In this document: positions 1-9,129 of the stretch, piece by piece
How positions within the stretch are numbered: the first letter of the stretch is position 1
Layout: every line of letters starts with the position of its first letter
NCBI RefSeq assembly: GCF_003426735.1
Contig: NZ_QVON01000002.1
Coordinates: 806,001 to 870,000 of the forward strand
Reading direction: 5' to 3'
Source of the DNA: Arenibacter sp. P308M17
GTDB lineage: Bacteria > Bacteroidota > Bacteroidia > Flavobacteriales > Flavobacteriaceae
Length of the DNA: 64,000 bases
Program-made: the position numbers and the translations under genes
The notes under the pieces: model-generated
Databases searched by the model: none
Told to the model about the DNA's origin: nothing
Seen by the model: only the letters and a program-made list of their open reading frames with translations

Positions 1-2
1 AT

Positions 3-1415
3 GCCTATGGCAACATGGTTACAGAAGACCGGAGGCCCCAATTTAAAATGGTGCACGAATATCCGCTAAGCGGGAAACCTCCAATGATGACACATCTGTT
101 CGAAAATAATGAAGGCGAGCGTATTATCGCCTCCAAAGGGGCCCCAGAGGCCATTATGGCGGTTTCCATATTAACGGATGCCCAAAAAAATAGAATCAAG
201 GACATATTGACTCAATTGGGGCAGGAAGGATACCGTATGTTAGGGGTGGGACAAGCCCATTTTAAAGGATACGATTATCCTCAAAAACAGCAGGACTTTA
301 AGTTTTCGTTCATTGGAATAGTAGCCTTTTATGATCCCCCGAAGAAAAACATCTCCAAGGTCCTAAAAGAATTTGATGGGGCGGGAATCAAAGTGAAATT
401 GGTTACGGGGGACAACCCCACAACTTCCATGGCAATTTGTAAACAAATACATTTTCCCGGATATGAAAAAAACATGACCGGGGATCAACTCATGCAATTA
501 AGCGATGCAGAATTGCAACAAAAAGTTATGGATACGCAAGTCTTTACGCGTATGTTTCCCGAAGCCAAATTAAGAATAGTCAATGCCATTAAGGCGAATA
601 ACGAAGTGGTTGCCATGACAGGCGACGGGGTCAATGACGGTCCGGCACTGAAAGCCTCCCATATTGGTATAGCCATGGGCAAGAAGGGGACGGAAATTGC
701 CAAGCAGGCCGCCTCCCTGATCCTGCTAGACGACGACCTGTCCAAAATGGTCGATGCCATTGCCATGGGCAGAAAGATTTATAATAACTTAAAAAAGGCC
801 ATCCAGTATATTATATCCATTCATATCCCTATTATATTAACGGTGTTTATCCCCTTGGCCCTAGGATGGGCCTATCCTTCAATTTTTTCACCTTCCCATG
901 TTATTTTACTGGAATTGATAATGGGGCCCACCTGCTCCATCATCTATGAAAACGAGCCCCTGGAGAAAAATGCGATGATTAAAAAACCAAGGCCGTTCAC
1001 CACTACATTTTTTAAGTTCAAGGAATTGATAACCAGTATCGTTCAGGGACTGGTGATTACCTTAGGGGCTTTATCGGTATATCAATACGCCGTTTTCCAG
1101 GATTATAACGAAACCATCACCAGGACTATGGTATTCATGGTTTTGATCTCCGCCAATATTTTTCTGACCTTGGTCAACCGCTCCTTCTATTATTCCCTAT
1201 GGACAACCATTAAATATAGGAACAATTTGGTGCCATTGATCATCGGTATTACCTTGGCATTGGTTATCCTATTGCTCTTTGTACCTCCTCTTACCAGATT
1301 TTTTCAATTCGAAACCTTAAAAGGGCATCAACTGGGGATTTCCGTCCTTGCTGGTATGTTATCCGTTCTTTGGTATGAAATCGTGAAAGGAATAAAACGT
1401 GCCAGAAAAGAATAA
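3..1415 (+). CDS. Cation-translocating P-type ATPase, C-terminal part (5' end outside window)
   Basis: The reading frame is open to the left edge, so the gene starts before the window. Counting from the first Met (base 15), the visible part has the nucleotide-binding KGAPE motif at about residue 41, the DPP(K) segment at 107, TGDN at 131 and the hinge motif TGDGVND at 202-208. About six hydrophobic segments follow from residue 260. The phosphorylated DKTGT motif must lie in the missing part. The GPTCSIIYENEP stretch is typical of the P2A-like CtpF group of cation pumps. It would pump a cation across the inner membrane using ATP; the ion cannot be read from this piece. The last 100 bases are duplicated at 4345-4448. 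It converges on the 1443-1841 gene. Confidence 0.93.
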   Translation, partial: AYGNMVTEDRRPQFKMVHEYPLSGKPPMMTHLFENNEGERIIASKGAPEAIMAVSILTDAQKNRIKDILTQLGQEGYRMLGVGQAHFKGYDYPQKQQDFKFSFIGIVAFYDPPKKNISKVLKEFDGAGIKVKLVTGDNPTTSMAICKQIHFPGYEKNMTGDQLMQLSDAELQQKVMDTQVFTRMFPEAKLRIVNAIKANNEVVAMTGDGVNDGPALKASHIGIAMGKKGTEIAKQAASLILLDDDLSKMVDAIAMGRKIYNNLKKAIQYIISIHIPIILTVFIPLALGWAYPSIFSPSHVILLELIMGPTCSIIYENEPLEKNAMIKKPRPFTTTFFKFKELITSIVQGLVITLGALSVYQYAVFQDYNETITRTMVFMVLISANIFLTLVNRSFYYSLWTTIKYRNNLVPLIIGITLALVILLLFVPPLTRFFQFETLKGHQLGISVLAGMLSVLWYEIVKGIKRARKE

Positions 1416-1442
1416 AAATTCTTTTCTAATCGAGAACAAATC

Positions 1443-1841
1443 CTACATAAGGCTTCCCAAGTATTCGAATACATTTGTTTTGTAATCATTGAAATCCTTA
1501 TAATGCTCCTCGAACCGGTCTTTTAGCTCTTTATGGCTATCCAGATAATAAGTGTCGCAATTAATTTCCTCACACTCCAAAATTCCTTTTAACTCATCCC
1601 CGTATTGTTCTATCGCTTTTTTGAAGGCATGTGTTTCCTTAGTTTTGGTTTCCATTTCTCCCTTGAATTGCTGCAAATGCTCAAAAAGATTAGGGGTGTT
1701 TCCCTTAAAAGTATTTGAGTTCAATAATCGGGTAATGAATTGTATTTCGTTTTCCATATATCCAATCATCAATTTCCACCATTCGGCTTCACGGTGGAAG
1801 GCCGAAAATTCTTCTTCCTGTGTGTTCTGTTCGCTGGGCAT
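1443..1841 (-). CDS. Conserved helical protein of unknown function (paralogue of 25402-25830)
   Basis: This 132-residue protein is soluble and rich in charged helix-forming residues. It shares a clear core with the protein at 25402-25830: a Trp-containing helix, then NxNTPNLFE(H/R)LQ near the middle, then a long helix. I chose the ATG at 1841 over the 110-codon-longer frame, because that frame runs across a regulatory site and into the next gene, and because the paralogue starts at the same place. A TGAY-N4-RTCA operator (1895-1906) and a -10-like TATCTTTC (1864-1871) sit at the standard distance upstream, which supports this start. No known domain was recognised. It is probably part of the stress regulon described for this region. 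Confidence 0.75.
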   Translation of the reverse strand: MPSEQNTQEEEFSAFHREAEWWKLMIGYMENEIQFITRLLNSNTFKGNTPNLFEHLQQFKGEMETKTKETHAFKKAIEQYGDELKGILECEEINCDTYYLDSHKELKDRFEEHYKDFNDYKTNVFEYLGSLM

Positions 1842-1863
1842 TTTATTATATTTTAATATGGAA

Positions 1864-1906
1864 GAAAGATAATTCCACCAGCGAATTATAACAATGACCA
1901 TTATCA
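1864..1906 (-). promoter_or_regulatory. Class II FNR/CRP-type promoter of the 1443-1841 gene
   Basis: The palindrome at 1895-1906 reads TGATAATGGTCA on the minus strand. After exactly 23 bases comes TATCTTTC (1864-1871), a TAnnTTTG-like element, 23 bases before the ATG. The same geometry recurs eleven more times in the window. Confidence 0.65.
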
Positions 1907-2016
1907 GTTTCATTATGTTAAAAAAAGAATGGTCCGATCCCAACTGGATCCGGCCCAATAGAAATAGGAGGCCCCCAAATGCGCTAGGTAATATTTTCAA
2001 ATAAGCAGGGGCCAAC

Positions 2017-2059
2017 TGATCTGGGTCATTATCTGTTAGCATTATGGGGCCTACCTTGC
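2017..2059 (+). promoter_or_regulatory. Class II FNR/CRP-type promoter of the MDR gene
   Basis: TGATCTGGGTCA (2017-2028) is followed after 23 bases by TACCTTGC (2052-2059), a weaker match to TAnnTTTG. The operator begins 65 bases before the ATG at 2082. It is divergent from the similar promoter at 1864-1906. Confidence 0.6.
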
Positions 2060-2081
2060 ACCAACCTAAAGGAAACCAACA

Positions 2082-3101
2082 ATGAAAGCAGCTTACCTCG
2101 TAAAATACGGCCCTGCCGAAAATGCTTTTGAAATAAGGGAAGTGCCAAGGCCTAAACCGGGCCGCAACCAAGTATTGATAAAAGTAGAAGCGTTCGGGCT
2201 AAATTTTGCAGACGTCGCTGCCCGTTACGGCAAATATCGCGGGGCACCCCCCTTACCTACCCTCTTGGGTTATGATGTGGTTGGACATATTGAGGAATAT
2301 GGAGCAAATGTCAAAAATTTAGTTAAGGGCGACCGCGTTACCGCCCTGACCCTTTTTGGTGGTTATGCAGAATATGCCATTGCCGAAGAAGGAATAGCCC
2401 AAAAAATACCGGAAAGTATTGATGCCGGTACTGCCGTTGCTTTAGCTACACAATATTGTACCGCTTATTTTTTATCCGATCGGATGACCAACCTACAGGA
2501 AAACGAAAAGATTTTGATTCACGCCGCTGCAGGAGGGGTAGGTACCGCCTTGGTACAACTTGCCCTGTACAGGAAATGTATTGTATTCGGCACTTGTAGC
2601 TCCTCCAAAAAAATAGAATATCTGAGAAAAATCGGTGTACACCATCCCATTGACCATACAGAAAATGATTTTGCCAAAACTATTGAAAAACGAGTTGGCA
2701 ATAAGGGTATCGATGTAGTTTTTAATCCCATTGGCGGCAAATCGCTCAAAGAGGGATATGGATTGCTGGGTGCGGGAGGGAGATTGGTCAGCTATGGGGT
2801 TTCTTCACTCAACAACAAGAAAAATATATTTGGAAAACTGAAGGATTTATGGCAATTCGGATTCTATCATCCCGTACAGTTTTTAAGCAGTTCTAAAGGT
2901 ATAATCGGGTTGAACATGCTCAAAATTGCCGCCGAGAGACCGAAAAAAATTGCGAAGGTCATGCAAGAGGTTCTCCAATTGCACCAAGAGGGAATATTGC
3001 TCCCGCATGTGGGCGGGGAATATTCCATTGACCAATTGTCCGAGGCGCACCAGTTTTTGGAATCGCGGAAATCAATGGGAAAGATCGTAGTGAAATGGTA
3101 A
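2082..3101 (+). CDS. MDR-family NADPH:quinone reductase-like oxidoreductase (VAT-1/zeta-crystallin type)
   Basis: The 339-residue protein has the medium-chain dehydrogenase/reductase layout: a GroES-like N-terminal half with GYDVVG near residue 63, then a Rossmann half with the nucleotide motif HAAAGGVG at 147-154. The structural zinc cysteines of true alcohol dehydrogenases are absent, which points to the quinone-oxidoreductase or VAT-1-like branch. Such enzymes reduce quinones or enones with NADPH in the cytoplasm. The gene has its own class II FNR/CRP-type promoter and is followed after 12 bases by an SDR gene, so both are probably one transcript. The substrate is unknown. Confidence 0.88.
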   Translation: MKAAYLVKYGPAENAFEIREVPRPKPGRNQVLIKVEAFGLNFADVAARYGKYRGAPPLPTLLGYDVVGHIEEYGANVKNLVKGDRVTALTLFGGYAEYAIAEEGIAQKIPESIDAGTAVALATQYCTAYFLSDRMTNLQENEKILIHAAAGGVGTALVQLALYRKCIVFGTCSSSKKIEYLRKIGVHHPIDHTENDFAKTIEKRVGNKGIDVVFNPIGGKSLKEGYGLLGAGGRLVSYGVSSLNNKKNIFGKLKDLWQFGFYHPVQFLSSSKGIIGLNMLKIAAERPKKIAKVMQEVLQLHQEGILLPHVGGEYSIDQLSEAHQFLESRKSMGKIVVKW

Positions 3102-3113
3102 AAAAGAAATAAA

Positions 3114-3977
3114 ATGAAATGGAAGGGCAAGGTGGCGGTAGTATCAGGGTCAAGCATGGGGATCGGAAAGGCCATTGCGACCGCTTTGGCCCAAAAAGGG
3201 GCAAACGTAGTCCTGAACGGTAGGCACAAGGCCCAACTTTATGATACCGAAAAGGAATTATTGCTCAAAGGCTACGATGTTAAAGCGGTAGTTGCCGATA
3301 TTGGCCGTCCAGGTCAATGTAAACATCTGGTAGCTGAAACCATAAAGGCATTTGGTAAAATCGATATCCTAATTAACAATGCGGGCCAAAGCAGTCGTGG
3401 AACTGTTGAAAAAATGGTTGTTTCAAACATTAAAGCCTTGATCGAAACCAATTACTCCGGGGCGGCATATCTTTCAAAATATGCCGTTCCCCATCTTAAA
3501 AACTCTAAAGGGCATATTGTTTTTATCAATAGTGTTGGCGGCTTGCGAGGTATGCCCTATAATTCGGCCTATACCGCATCAAAAATGGCACAGGCAGCAT
3601 TGGCGGAAGCCCTTCGGATAGAATTGTACGACTACGGCATCCATGTGGGCTTGGTATATGTGGGATTTACTGAAAACGATCCCAAGAAAATAATTCTGGA
3701 TGAAGATGGCACCCGGATATATCTTCCAAAAAGGGACAATATTCGATTGGCGAAACCCCAAACGGTCGCCGAAAGCGTGCTAGCGATGGTCGAAAAAAGA
3801 ACGGATAGGATCATCTTGACAAATCTCGGACTTCTAGCCAATTTCATGATACGTTACTTTCCTTCCCTTAGCAATTGGATTCTACTGCACCACCGAAAAA
3901 AAATCAAGGAACAGTTTACGGAAATCGGTGGAAAAAAGGTAGTGGAAAAAATGGAAATGGAAAAATTGACCTTATAA
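3114..3977 (+). CDS. SDR-family oxidoreductase
   Basis: This 287-residue short-chain dehydrogenase has the cofactor motif SGSSMGIG (11-18), NNAG (87-90), a catalytic Ser near 139 and YTASK with Tyr152 and Lys156. The Arg in the NGRH segment after the second strand suggests preference for NADPH. The C-terminal 80 residues are longer than in the basic family and rich in Lys and hydrophobic residues, as in membrane-associated SDRs. It follows the MDR gene by 12 bases and is probably co-transcribed. Immediately after its stop the DNA becomes a patchwork of gene fragments. Confidence 0.9.
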   Translation: MKWKGKVAVVSGSSMGIGKAIATALAQKGANVVLNGRHKAQLYDTEKELLLKGYDVKAVVADIGRPGQCKHLVAETIKAFGKIDILINNAGQSSRGTVEKMVVSNIKALIETNYSGAAYLSKYAVPHLKNSKGHIVFINSVGGLRGMPYNSAYTASKMAQAALAEALRIELYDYGIHVGLVYVGFTENDPKKIILDEDGTRIYLPKRDNIRLAKPQTVAESVLAMVEKRTDRIILTNLGLLANFMIRYFPSLSNWILLHHRKKIKEQFTEIGGKKVVEKMEMEKLTL

Positions 3978-4009
3978 GGGTATGGAATAGTTGCCAACAC
4001 ATGAGGAAT

Positions 4010-4246
4010 GCCGAACTTCACAAGGTTACCGCACCTACCCTTCTTATTGTTGGTGGTTGGGATGATGTGGTCATTGAACTGAACCAAAAAGCCTACGATA
4101 AATTACAATGTGAGCGCAAACTGGAAATTGTTCCACACACTACCCATCTTTTTGAAGAGACCGGAAAACTGGAAGAGGTGGCCCAATTGTCGGCCAACTG
4201 GTTCAAGACCCATTTGTCAACCAAAAAAAAAGAAAATAATGTTTGA
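4010..4246 (+). pseudogene. 3' remnant of a dienelactone/alpha-beta hydrolase gene
   Basis: The frame ending at 4246 encodes the typical end of a dienelactone-hydrolase-like alpha/beta hydrolase: APTLLIVGGWDD with the acid-loop Asp, then VPHTTHLFEE with the catalytic His, and a final amphipathic helix. The nucleophile half is missing: upstream the frame runs into the unrelated SDR 3' region. The exact left breakpoint is not visible, but family-like sequence begins near 4010. It is therefore a fragment without a catalytic serine. Its stop overlaps the start of the next fragment by 8 bases, which looks like an old operon junction. Confidence 0.7.
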
Positions 4247-4364
4247 AGATAGAATCGATGCGGGAACGCAACTGGCAGAAAAATTACAGAAGTTTAAAGG
4301 TGAAAAAGTGGTTGTTATGGCCGTCCCAAGGGGTGGACTTCCAATTTTCAATTCGAAACCTTAG
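4239..4364 (+). pseudogene. 5' remnant of a phosphoribosyltransferase gene
   Basis: The ATG at 4239 opens a frame matching the start of the phosphoribosyltransferases that accompany dienelactone hydrolases in stress islands: MFEDRIDAG, a Lys-rich helix, then VVMAVPRGGLPI. After about 35 codons the match breaks off at base 4344. The frame continues into a copied piece of the ATPase gene and stops at 4364. The PRPP-binding loop is missing, so the product cannot be active. Confidence 0.75.
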
Positions 4365-4448
4365 AAGGGCATCAACTGGGGATTTCCGTCCTTGCTGGTA
4401 TGTTATCCGTTCTTTGGTATAAAATTTTGAAAGGAACAAAACGTGACA
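4345..4448 (+). pseudogene. Duplicated 3' end of the P-type ATPase gene
   Basis: Bases 4345-4420 match 1301-1376 of the ATPase gene with one mismatch in 76. Similarity then decays, but can be followed to about 4448 (copy one ends at 1404). The copied frame encodes the end of the last membrane helix and the basic tail of the ATPase. It has no start and is fused to the phosphoribosyltransferase fragment out of frame. This is either a remnant of a second, paralogous ATPase gene or a recombination product. Confidence 0.85.
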
Positions 4449-4492
4449 AAAAAAACAGAAAAATCCAATAAAATTATAGGGATCCAAAGTAG

Positions 4493-5146
4493 CTATAGTT
4501 TCTCCCCAAATGCCAAATCTCCGGCATCCCCGATACCTGGAACAATATAACCCCTGTTGTTCAATTCAAAATCTATAGCGGCAATCCATAAATGTGTCGA
4601 CTCAGGAAAAACGGCTTTAATATGTTCTATACCGGATTGCGAACCTATTACGGAGATAATATGGATCTGCTTGGGACTGCCATGATTTTTTAGGGCGTTC
4701 AAAACGTTCTCCAAAGTCTTGCCCGTGGCCAACATTGGGTCTGTTAGTACCAAGGTCTTATTCTCCAGGGACGGGGCCGCAAAGTATTTTACAATGACCT
4801 CAAAAGCATCTTCATCGCCTCTGTGATGCCTAAATGCTGAAATAAAGGCATTCTCCGCATTGTCAAAATAATTTAATAGGCCCTGATGTAAGGGAAGACC
4901 GGCACGTAAAACGGAGCACAAAACCAAATCATCTAAGGGCAAGGACATTTCCTTGGTTCCCAAGGGAGTTTGAACGGTTTGGTTCCTATAGTTTAGGGTC
5001 TTGCTCAATTCATAGCCCAAAATTTCACCAATGCGTTCAATATTACGCCTGAAGCGCATGCTATCGCGCTGAGTTTTAATTTCCCTGATTTCGGATACAA
5101 ATTTATTGAGCAGTGAATTTCCGTCCCCCAAGCTGTGTATGACCAT
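4493..5146 (-). CDS. upp: Uracil phosphoribosyltransferase
   Basis: The 217-residue protein has the PRPP-binding loop DPMLATGKT (136-144) and the uracil-binding C-terminal signature PGIGDAGD near residue 204. The segment VLRAGLPLHQG near 79 is also characteristic. It makes UMP from uracil and PRPP (pyrimidine salvage, cytoplasm). Length agrees with the family. It starts with ATG at 5146; a TATCTTGA element at 5163-5170 may be its -10, but no regulon palindrome lies at the expected place. It is convergent with the fragment region to its left. Confidence 0.93.
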   Translation of the reverse strand: MVIHSLGDGNSLLNKFVSEIREIKTQRDSMRFRRNIERIGEILGYELSKTLNYRNQTVQTPLGTKEMSLPLDDLVLCSVLRAGLPLHQGLLNYFDNAENAFISAFRHHRGDEDAFEVIVKYFAAPSLENKTLVLTDPMLATGKTLENVLNALKNHGSPKQIHIISVIGSQSGIEHIKAVFPESTHLWIAAIDFELNNRGYIVPGIGDAGDLAFGEKL

Positions 5147-5240
5147 CTATTGCCTTTTGGTTTCAAGATACTGAATTCTCCATACAAAGACCATAAAATT
5201 TTCGGTATCCGGGGCATGATACTATTTTTCTTTTAAACAA

Positions 5241-7805
5241 TTACCGCTGCCATAATATCAAATTGTTTTCCAAGGGTACGGATATATTTGCATAACAGGG
5301 AACTATTCTTGCCGTATAATGACTTGAAGGCCTATTGGTACTAATACATACATGGCATTCATATTCCTGCCCATTCCCTGCAAGCCCCCCGATTTCCATT
5401 TTTACTATTTCATTTGCACTGCCATTCAGGCCTTCGGCAAAAAGTTCAACAGAAACGTTGTCGGGACTTATGTGGTTCAACCAAACCTTTATATTGAATT
5501 GATACCCTCCTTCAATATTTTCAATTAAGGTTTGCCCAATGCGCATTTGTTGCCATTTTTTCCTCAGATCGTGAAATATATTTACCATTTTCCTACCTTC
5601 CATTCCCTTTAAGCTTGCTCTCTTAATGTAATTATCCGCAGCAGGGAGGTAGTACTTTTCCGTGTACTCCCTTACGGCACGATTGGCAGAATACTTGGGA
5701 GTCAAGATAGACATACTATTTCGCATTTTTGCAACCCATTGTTCCGGTATCCCATCCTTATTGCGATCATAAAATTCCGGCACCACTTTTTGTTCCAGCA
5801 ATTCGTACATTTCATTGGCTTCCATAGCATCCCAGGTAAGATCATCCCCATGTTCACGGCCATCTCCCAAGGCCCAGCCTACTTCTGGAGTATAGGCTTC
5901 CGCCCACCAGCCGTCCAGCTCAGATAAATTGACCCCTCCGTTTACCAAAACCTTCATACCACTGGTACCACAGGCCTCCCAAGGCCTTCTAGGCGTATTT
6001 ATCCACACGTCCACTCCTTGAACAAGATGCTCCGTTAACAACATATCATAGTCGCTTAGAAACACCACGTGCCTATATAAATTATGTTTTTGAATGAATT
6101 GTATCCATTGCCTTATCAAAGCTTTTCCCGTTTCATCAAATGGTGGGGACTTCCCGGCTATCACCAATTGCACCGGGCGCTGGGGATTAGTAAGGATACG
6201 GATAAATCTAGCCTCATCGTACAAAAGTAAGTTTGGCCTTTTATAAGGAACAAATCTCCGGGCAAATCCCAGGGTCAAGGTTTCCATATTAAAGATCTGC
6301 ATGGCCCTTTCCACTATTTCCGGGGACTGACCGGCATCTTCCGTTTGCCCTTGGAACCTTTCACGGACAAATTTTATCATATGGTACCTGGAATCGTTCC
6401 TAAATTGCCATAAATCCAGATCGGATACCGTAAAAATATCTTGTTCGACCGATTCCAAATGCCCCCTCCATCTCTCCTTTCCGCAGGCTTGTGTCCAGAT
6501 TTTATCGGCATATATGGAGTCCCAGCTGGGCATATGAACCCCATTGGTGACATACCCTACCGGTACTTCATTTGCAGGCCATCTTTTAAACAATTTTCCA
6601 AAAAGATTTCGGCTAACCTCCCCGTGAAGCCTGCTTACCCCATTTACGGCACTACTGCCGCGAATGGCCAAATAGGCCATATTGAAATACTGGGATGAAT
6701 TTTGTGGATCATCCCTGCCCAATGCCAAAAGGTCATTAATGTCTATATGTAAATCCTCTTTGGCATAATTGCCAAAAAACTGCCACATTAAGGACGGACT
6801 GAAATTATCAAATCCTGCCGCCACCGCCGTATGGGTAGTGAACAAATTACCTGCACGTGTCACTGCCAGGGCCTCCTCAAAGGAAACGTCATTCCCTCTC
6901 ATAAAATCGGCCGCCCGTTCCAGTACAAGAAATGCGGAGTGCCCTTCGTTCATGTGGCACACCTCAGGTGCAATGTCCATTGCACGAAGCAATCTCCAAC
7001 CCCCAATGCCCAGAATAATTTCCTGCTGAATACGAAGGTCCGTCCCACCACCGTATACCGCACTGGTAATTCCTCTATGCAGTGGCATGTTTACAGGATC
7101 ATTACTATCCAACAGGTAAAGTTTGGCACGGCCTACCTGCACCTGCCATGTCCGCAACCAAACCGTATGGCCTGACAAGGATATATTGATCCGCAACCAT
7201 TCCCCATTCGGCAACCGTAGGGGCGAAATGGGCAATTGCCCCGGATCATTGTATGGAAAAAGTGCCTGTTGGGTACCAAACCGATCGATCAGTTGTCTAA
7301 AATATCCCTGTTGATAAAGAAGTCCAACAGCAATTACGGGAATCCCTAGATCACTTGCCGATTTTAATTGATCCCCCGCAACATTGCCGAGACCGCCGAC
7401 ATAAATGGGCAATGCTTCACTGAGCATAAATTCCATACTAAAATAAGCTAGACATTTTAGGGGAGAAGTGGGATATTTCCTTTGGAACCAGGCCGGGTCG
7501 TTGCGCGACTTCTCCTTAAGTTTCATCATTTCATCCAACTTGTTCCGGAAAGCTTCATTTGACATTTGAAATATGAGCTGGTCCCGGGATACGTTCTGCA
7601 AAACCACCCACGGATTATGGGTTTCCATCCAAAGATCCGGATCTAACTGGTACCATAATTCATCTACCGCATGGTTCCATGACCATCGCAGATCAAGGGC
7701 GAGTTCCGCAAGATCGTCCACCCCATCAATATCGGTAGGTATAAATCCATATACCTGATTGCTGATTGGTGGATGTCGCAAATTATTTTTTTTGTTTCCT
7801 GCCAT
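5241..7805 (-). CDS. glgP: Alpha-glucan (glycogen) phosphorylase, DUF3417 type
   Basis: This long protein (854 residues from the ATG at 7805) has the N-terminal DUF3417 region of the shorter alpha-glucan phosphorylases (DLRWSWNHAVDELW). The phosphorylase core follows, with the pyridoxal-phosphate Lys618 in the context CGTSGMKVLVNGG. It releases glucose-1-phosphate from storage glucan, a fuel source when respiration is limited. The frame continues to 7859, but only a TTG is available there, so the ATG at 7805 is preferred. The C-terminal 90 residues form an extra beta-rich segment seen in this family. A poor operator-like sequence upstream was not accepted. Confidence 0.92.
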   Translation of the reverse strand: MAGNKKNNLRHPPISNQVYGFIPTDIDGVDDLAELALDLRWSWNHAVDELWYQLDPDLWMETHNPWVVLQNVSRDQLIFQMSNEAFRNKLDEMMKLKEKSRNDPAWFQRKYPTSPLKCLAYFSMEFMLSEALPIYVGGLGNVAGDQLKSASDLGIPVIAVGLLYQQGYFRQLIDRFGTQQALFPYNDPGQLPISPLRLPNGEWLRINISLSGHTVWLRTWQVQVGRAKLYLLDSNDPVNMPLHRGITSAVYGGGTDLRIQQEIILGIGGWRLLRAMDIAPEVCHMNEGHSAFLVLERAADFMRGNDVSFEEALAVTRAGNLFTTHTAVAAGFDNFSPSLMWQFFGNYAKEDLHIDINDLLALGRDDPQNSSQYFNMAYLAIRGSSAVNGVSRLHGEVSRNLFGKLFKRWPANEVPVGYVTNGVHMPSWDSIYADKIWTQACGKERWRGHLESVEQDIFTVSDLDLWQFRNDSRYHMIKFVRERFQGQTEDAGQSPEIVERAMQIFNMETLTLGFARRFVPYKRPNLLLYDEARFIRILTNPQRPVQLVIAGKSPPFDETGKALIRQWIQFIQKHNLYRHVVFLSDYDMLLTEHLVQGVDVWINTPRRPWEACGTSGMKVLVNGGVNLSELDGWWAEAYTPEVGWALGDGREHGDDLTWDAMEANEMYELLEQKVVPEFYDRNKDGIPEQWVAKMRNSMSILTPKYSANRAVREYTEKYYLPAADNYIKRASLKGMEGRKMVNIFHDLRKKWQQMRIGQTLIENIEGGYQFNIKVWLNHISPDNVSVELFAEGLNGSANEIVKMEIGGLAGNGQEYECHVCISTNRPSSHYTARIVPCYANISVPLENNLILWQR

Positions 7806-7983
7806 ATGTCCATTTTTAAAGACCTTTAAATAGTGGGAGGTTGTATACCTTCGAAACAAAGATTTTTAATTCTGTATTTGGGACATATATCATGGGCCGG
7901 CATATTTTTCTTAGGATTTCCTTAAAGTAGCCTCAAAAATAAAGACCCTCTTAAACAGAAATATTGCTTCAAAATAGGCCTCC

Positions 7984-9072
7984 CTAATCGAACGATATGG
8001 TTTTCAGTAATATGAATTCACTAATATTCACCGTGTCTATGGCACCGATCAATTTTTCATTACTTGTCACCGGAAAAAAACGCTTCTTTGCCTTCCCAAT
8101 AAGTTCCAATACCTTGGTTATTTCTGTAGATCCATCAATCGCAGTAAAGTCCTTATCCATAATATCCTTGACTAAAATGGAGGGGGTCTTGGCGTGCTTA
8201 ATGACATCGTTTTGGGTCACTATTCCCATTATTTCGTTATCCAGTGCTACTACAAAATCCTTTTCTGTACCTGCCAAAAGGATGTCCATTACTTCCTGAA
8301 CATTACTGTCCGGCCGCAACACTGTTATATTGGTCAAGGTAGCCTCCTTAACCAGATGCCCCTGCAATATGGAATTTTGCCTAACCATTTGATTCTCGCC
8401 ATACGCCCCAAAGAAAATAAAAAAGGCGATCAGGATTAAAAAGGGATTTATGAAAAAGCCCAAAATGAAAAATACAACGGCCAAGGCCTGACCAATGGTC
8501 GCGGCTATATTGGTGGCTTCCACCCTACTTAACCTAAAACCCAACAAGGCCCTAAGGACACGACCCCCATCCATGGGAAACGCCGGAATAAGATTGAAGA
8601 GCACCAGCATAACGTTGGCTATAAACAAATAGAAAAGGAAATTTTGCAAGTTGGGTGCGTAAAGCATCTCCCCTACCACCACATCATCAAAATTAAAATA
8701 ACTCTTTAGCGGTATCACCAGGGACAATAGGAGGGCAATTACAACATTAACGGCCGGACCGGCTAGGGCCACTAGAAGTTCCTGCCCAGGTTTTTCAGGC
8801 ATTTTGTCCAAGGTTGCTACTCCCCCAATAGGTAAAAGGATAATGCTACGTGTTTTAATATTAAATTTTCCGGCCATCAGGGCATGGCCCAGTTCATGCA
8901 ACACTACACAGGCCATCAACACCAAAATAAAACCCTGGTTTACAGCCACCCTTGTAAAGTTACCGCTATTCTGAAATTCAACGAACCCGGCCCAAATCAA
9001 CAATAAAGCAAAGGTCCAGTGTACCTCCAATTGGATTCCGGCAATCTTTCCCAACCTTAAAAAACCCTTCAT
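7984..9072 (-). CDS. Site-2 protease family (M50) membrane metallopeptidase with CBS domains
   Basis: Counted from the ATG at 9072 the protein has 362 residues. The zinc motif HELGH is at 59-63, inside the second hydrophobic segment, and the third ligand lies in NLIPAFPMDGG (Asp167). About six membrane segments are followed by two CBS repeats (about 240-360), which usually bind adenine nucleotides. This is the Rip3/SpoIVFB-like group of intramembrane proteases that cleave membrane-bound regulators. The TTG at 9123 was rejected because it lies inside the operator palindrome; an ATG at 9078 is also possible. Its promoter carries a perfect TGACAATTGTCA site. Confidence 0.9.
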   Translation of the reverse strand: MKGFLRLGKIAGIQLEVHWTFALLLIWAGFVEFQNSGNFTRVAVNQGFILVLMACVVLHELGHALMAGKFNIKTRSIILLPIGGVATLDKMPEKPGQELLVALAGPAVNVVIALLLSLVIPLKSYFNFDDVVVGEMLYAPNLQNFLFYLFIANVMLVLFNLIPAFPMDGGRVLRALLGFRLSRVEATNIAATIGQALAVVFFILGFFINPFLILIAFFIFFGAYGENQMVRQNSILQGHLVKEATLTNITVLRPDSNVQEVMDILLAGTEKDFVVALDNEIMGIVTQNDVIKHAKTPSILVKDIMDKDFTAIDGSTEITKVLELIGKAKKRFFPVTSNEKLIGAIDTVNISEFILLKTISFD

Positions 9073-9086
9073 AAACATTATTTTGT

Positions 9087-9129
9087 TGAAGATATTTGCG
9101 CAGTGCGACATTGACAATGACAATTGTCA
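9087..9129 (-). promoter_or_regulatory. Class II FNR/CRP-type promoter of the site-2 protease gene
   Basis: TGACAATTGTCA (9118-9129) is a perfect 12-base palindrome. After 23 bases comes TATCTTCA (9087-9094) on the minus strand, and the ATG at 9072 follows 14 bases later. The -10 match is imperfect in its last two bases. Confidence 0.62.

Noticed and set aside
1842-2171. N-terminal extension of the 1443 frame to 2171
   Set aside because: It would cross two operator promoters and overlap the MDR gene, and the paralogue at 25402 starts at the shorter position.
3875-4009. N-terminal part of the frame that ends at 4246
   Set aside because: These codons are the SDR 3' end read in another frame and do not look like a hydrolase; only the part from about 4010 is a real remnant.
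7881-7892. Operator-like GGACATATATCA upstream of the alpha-glucan phosphorylase gene
   Set aside because: One half-site is broken (GGAC) and no TAnnTTTG-like element lies 23 bases away; the best one (AATCTTTG at 7857-7864) is at 16 bases. It does not fit the geometry of the other twelve.
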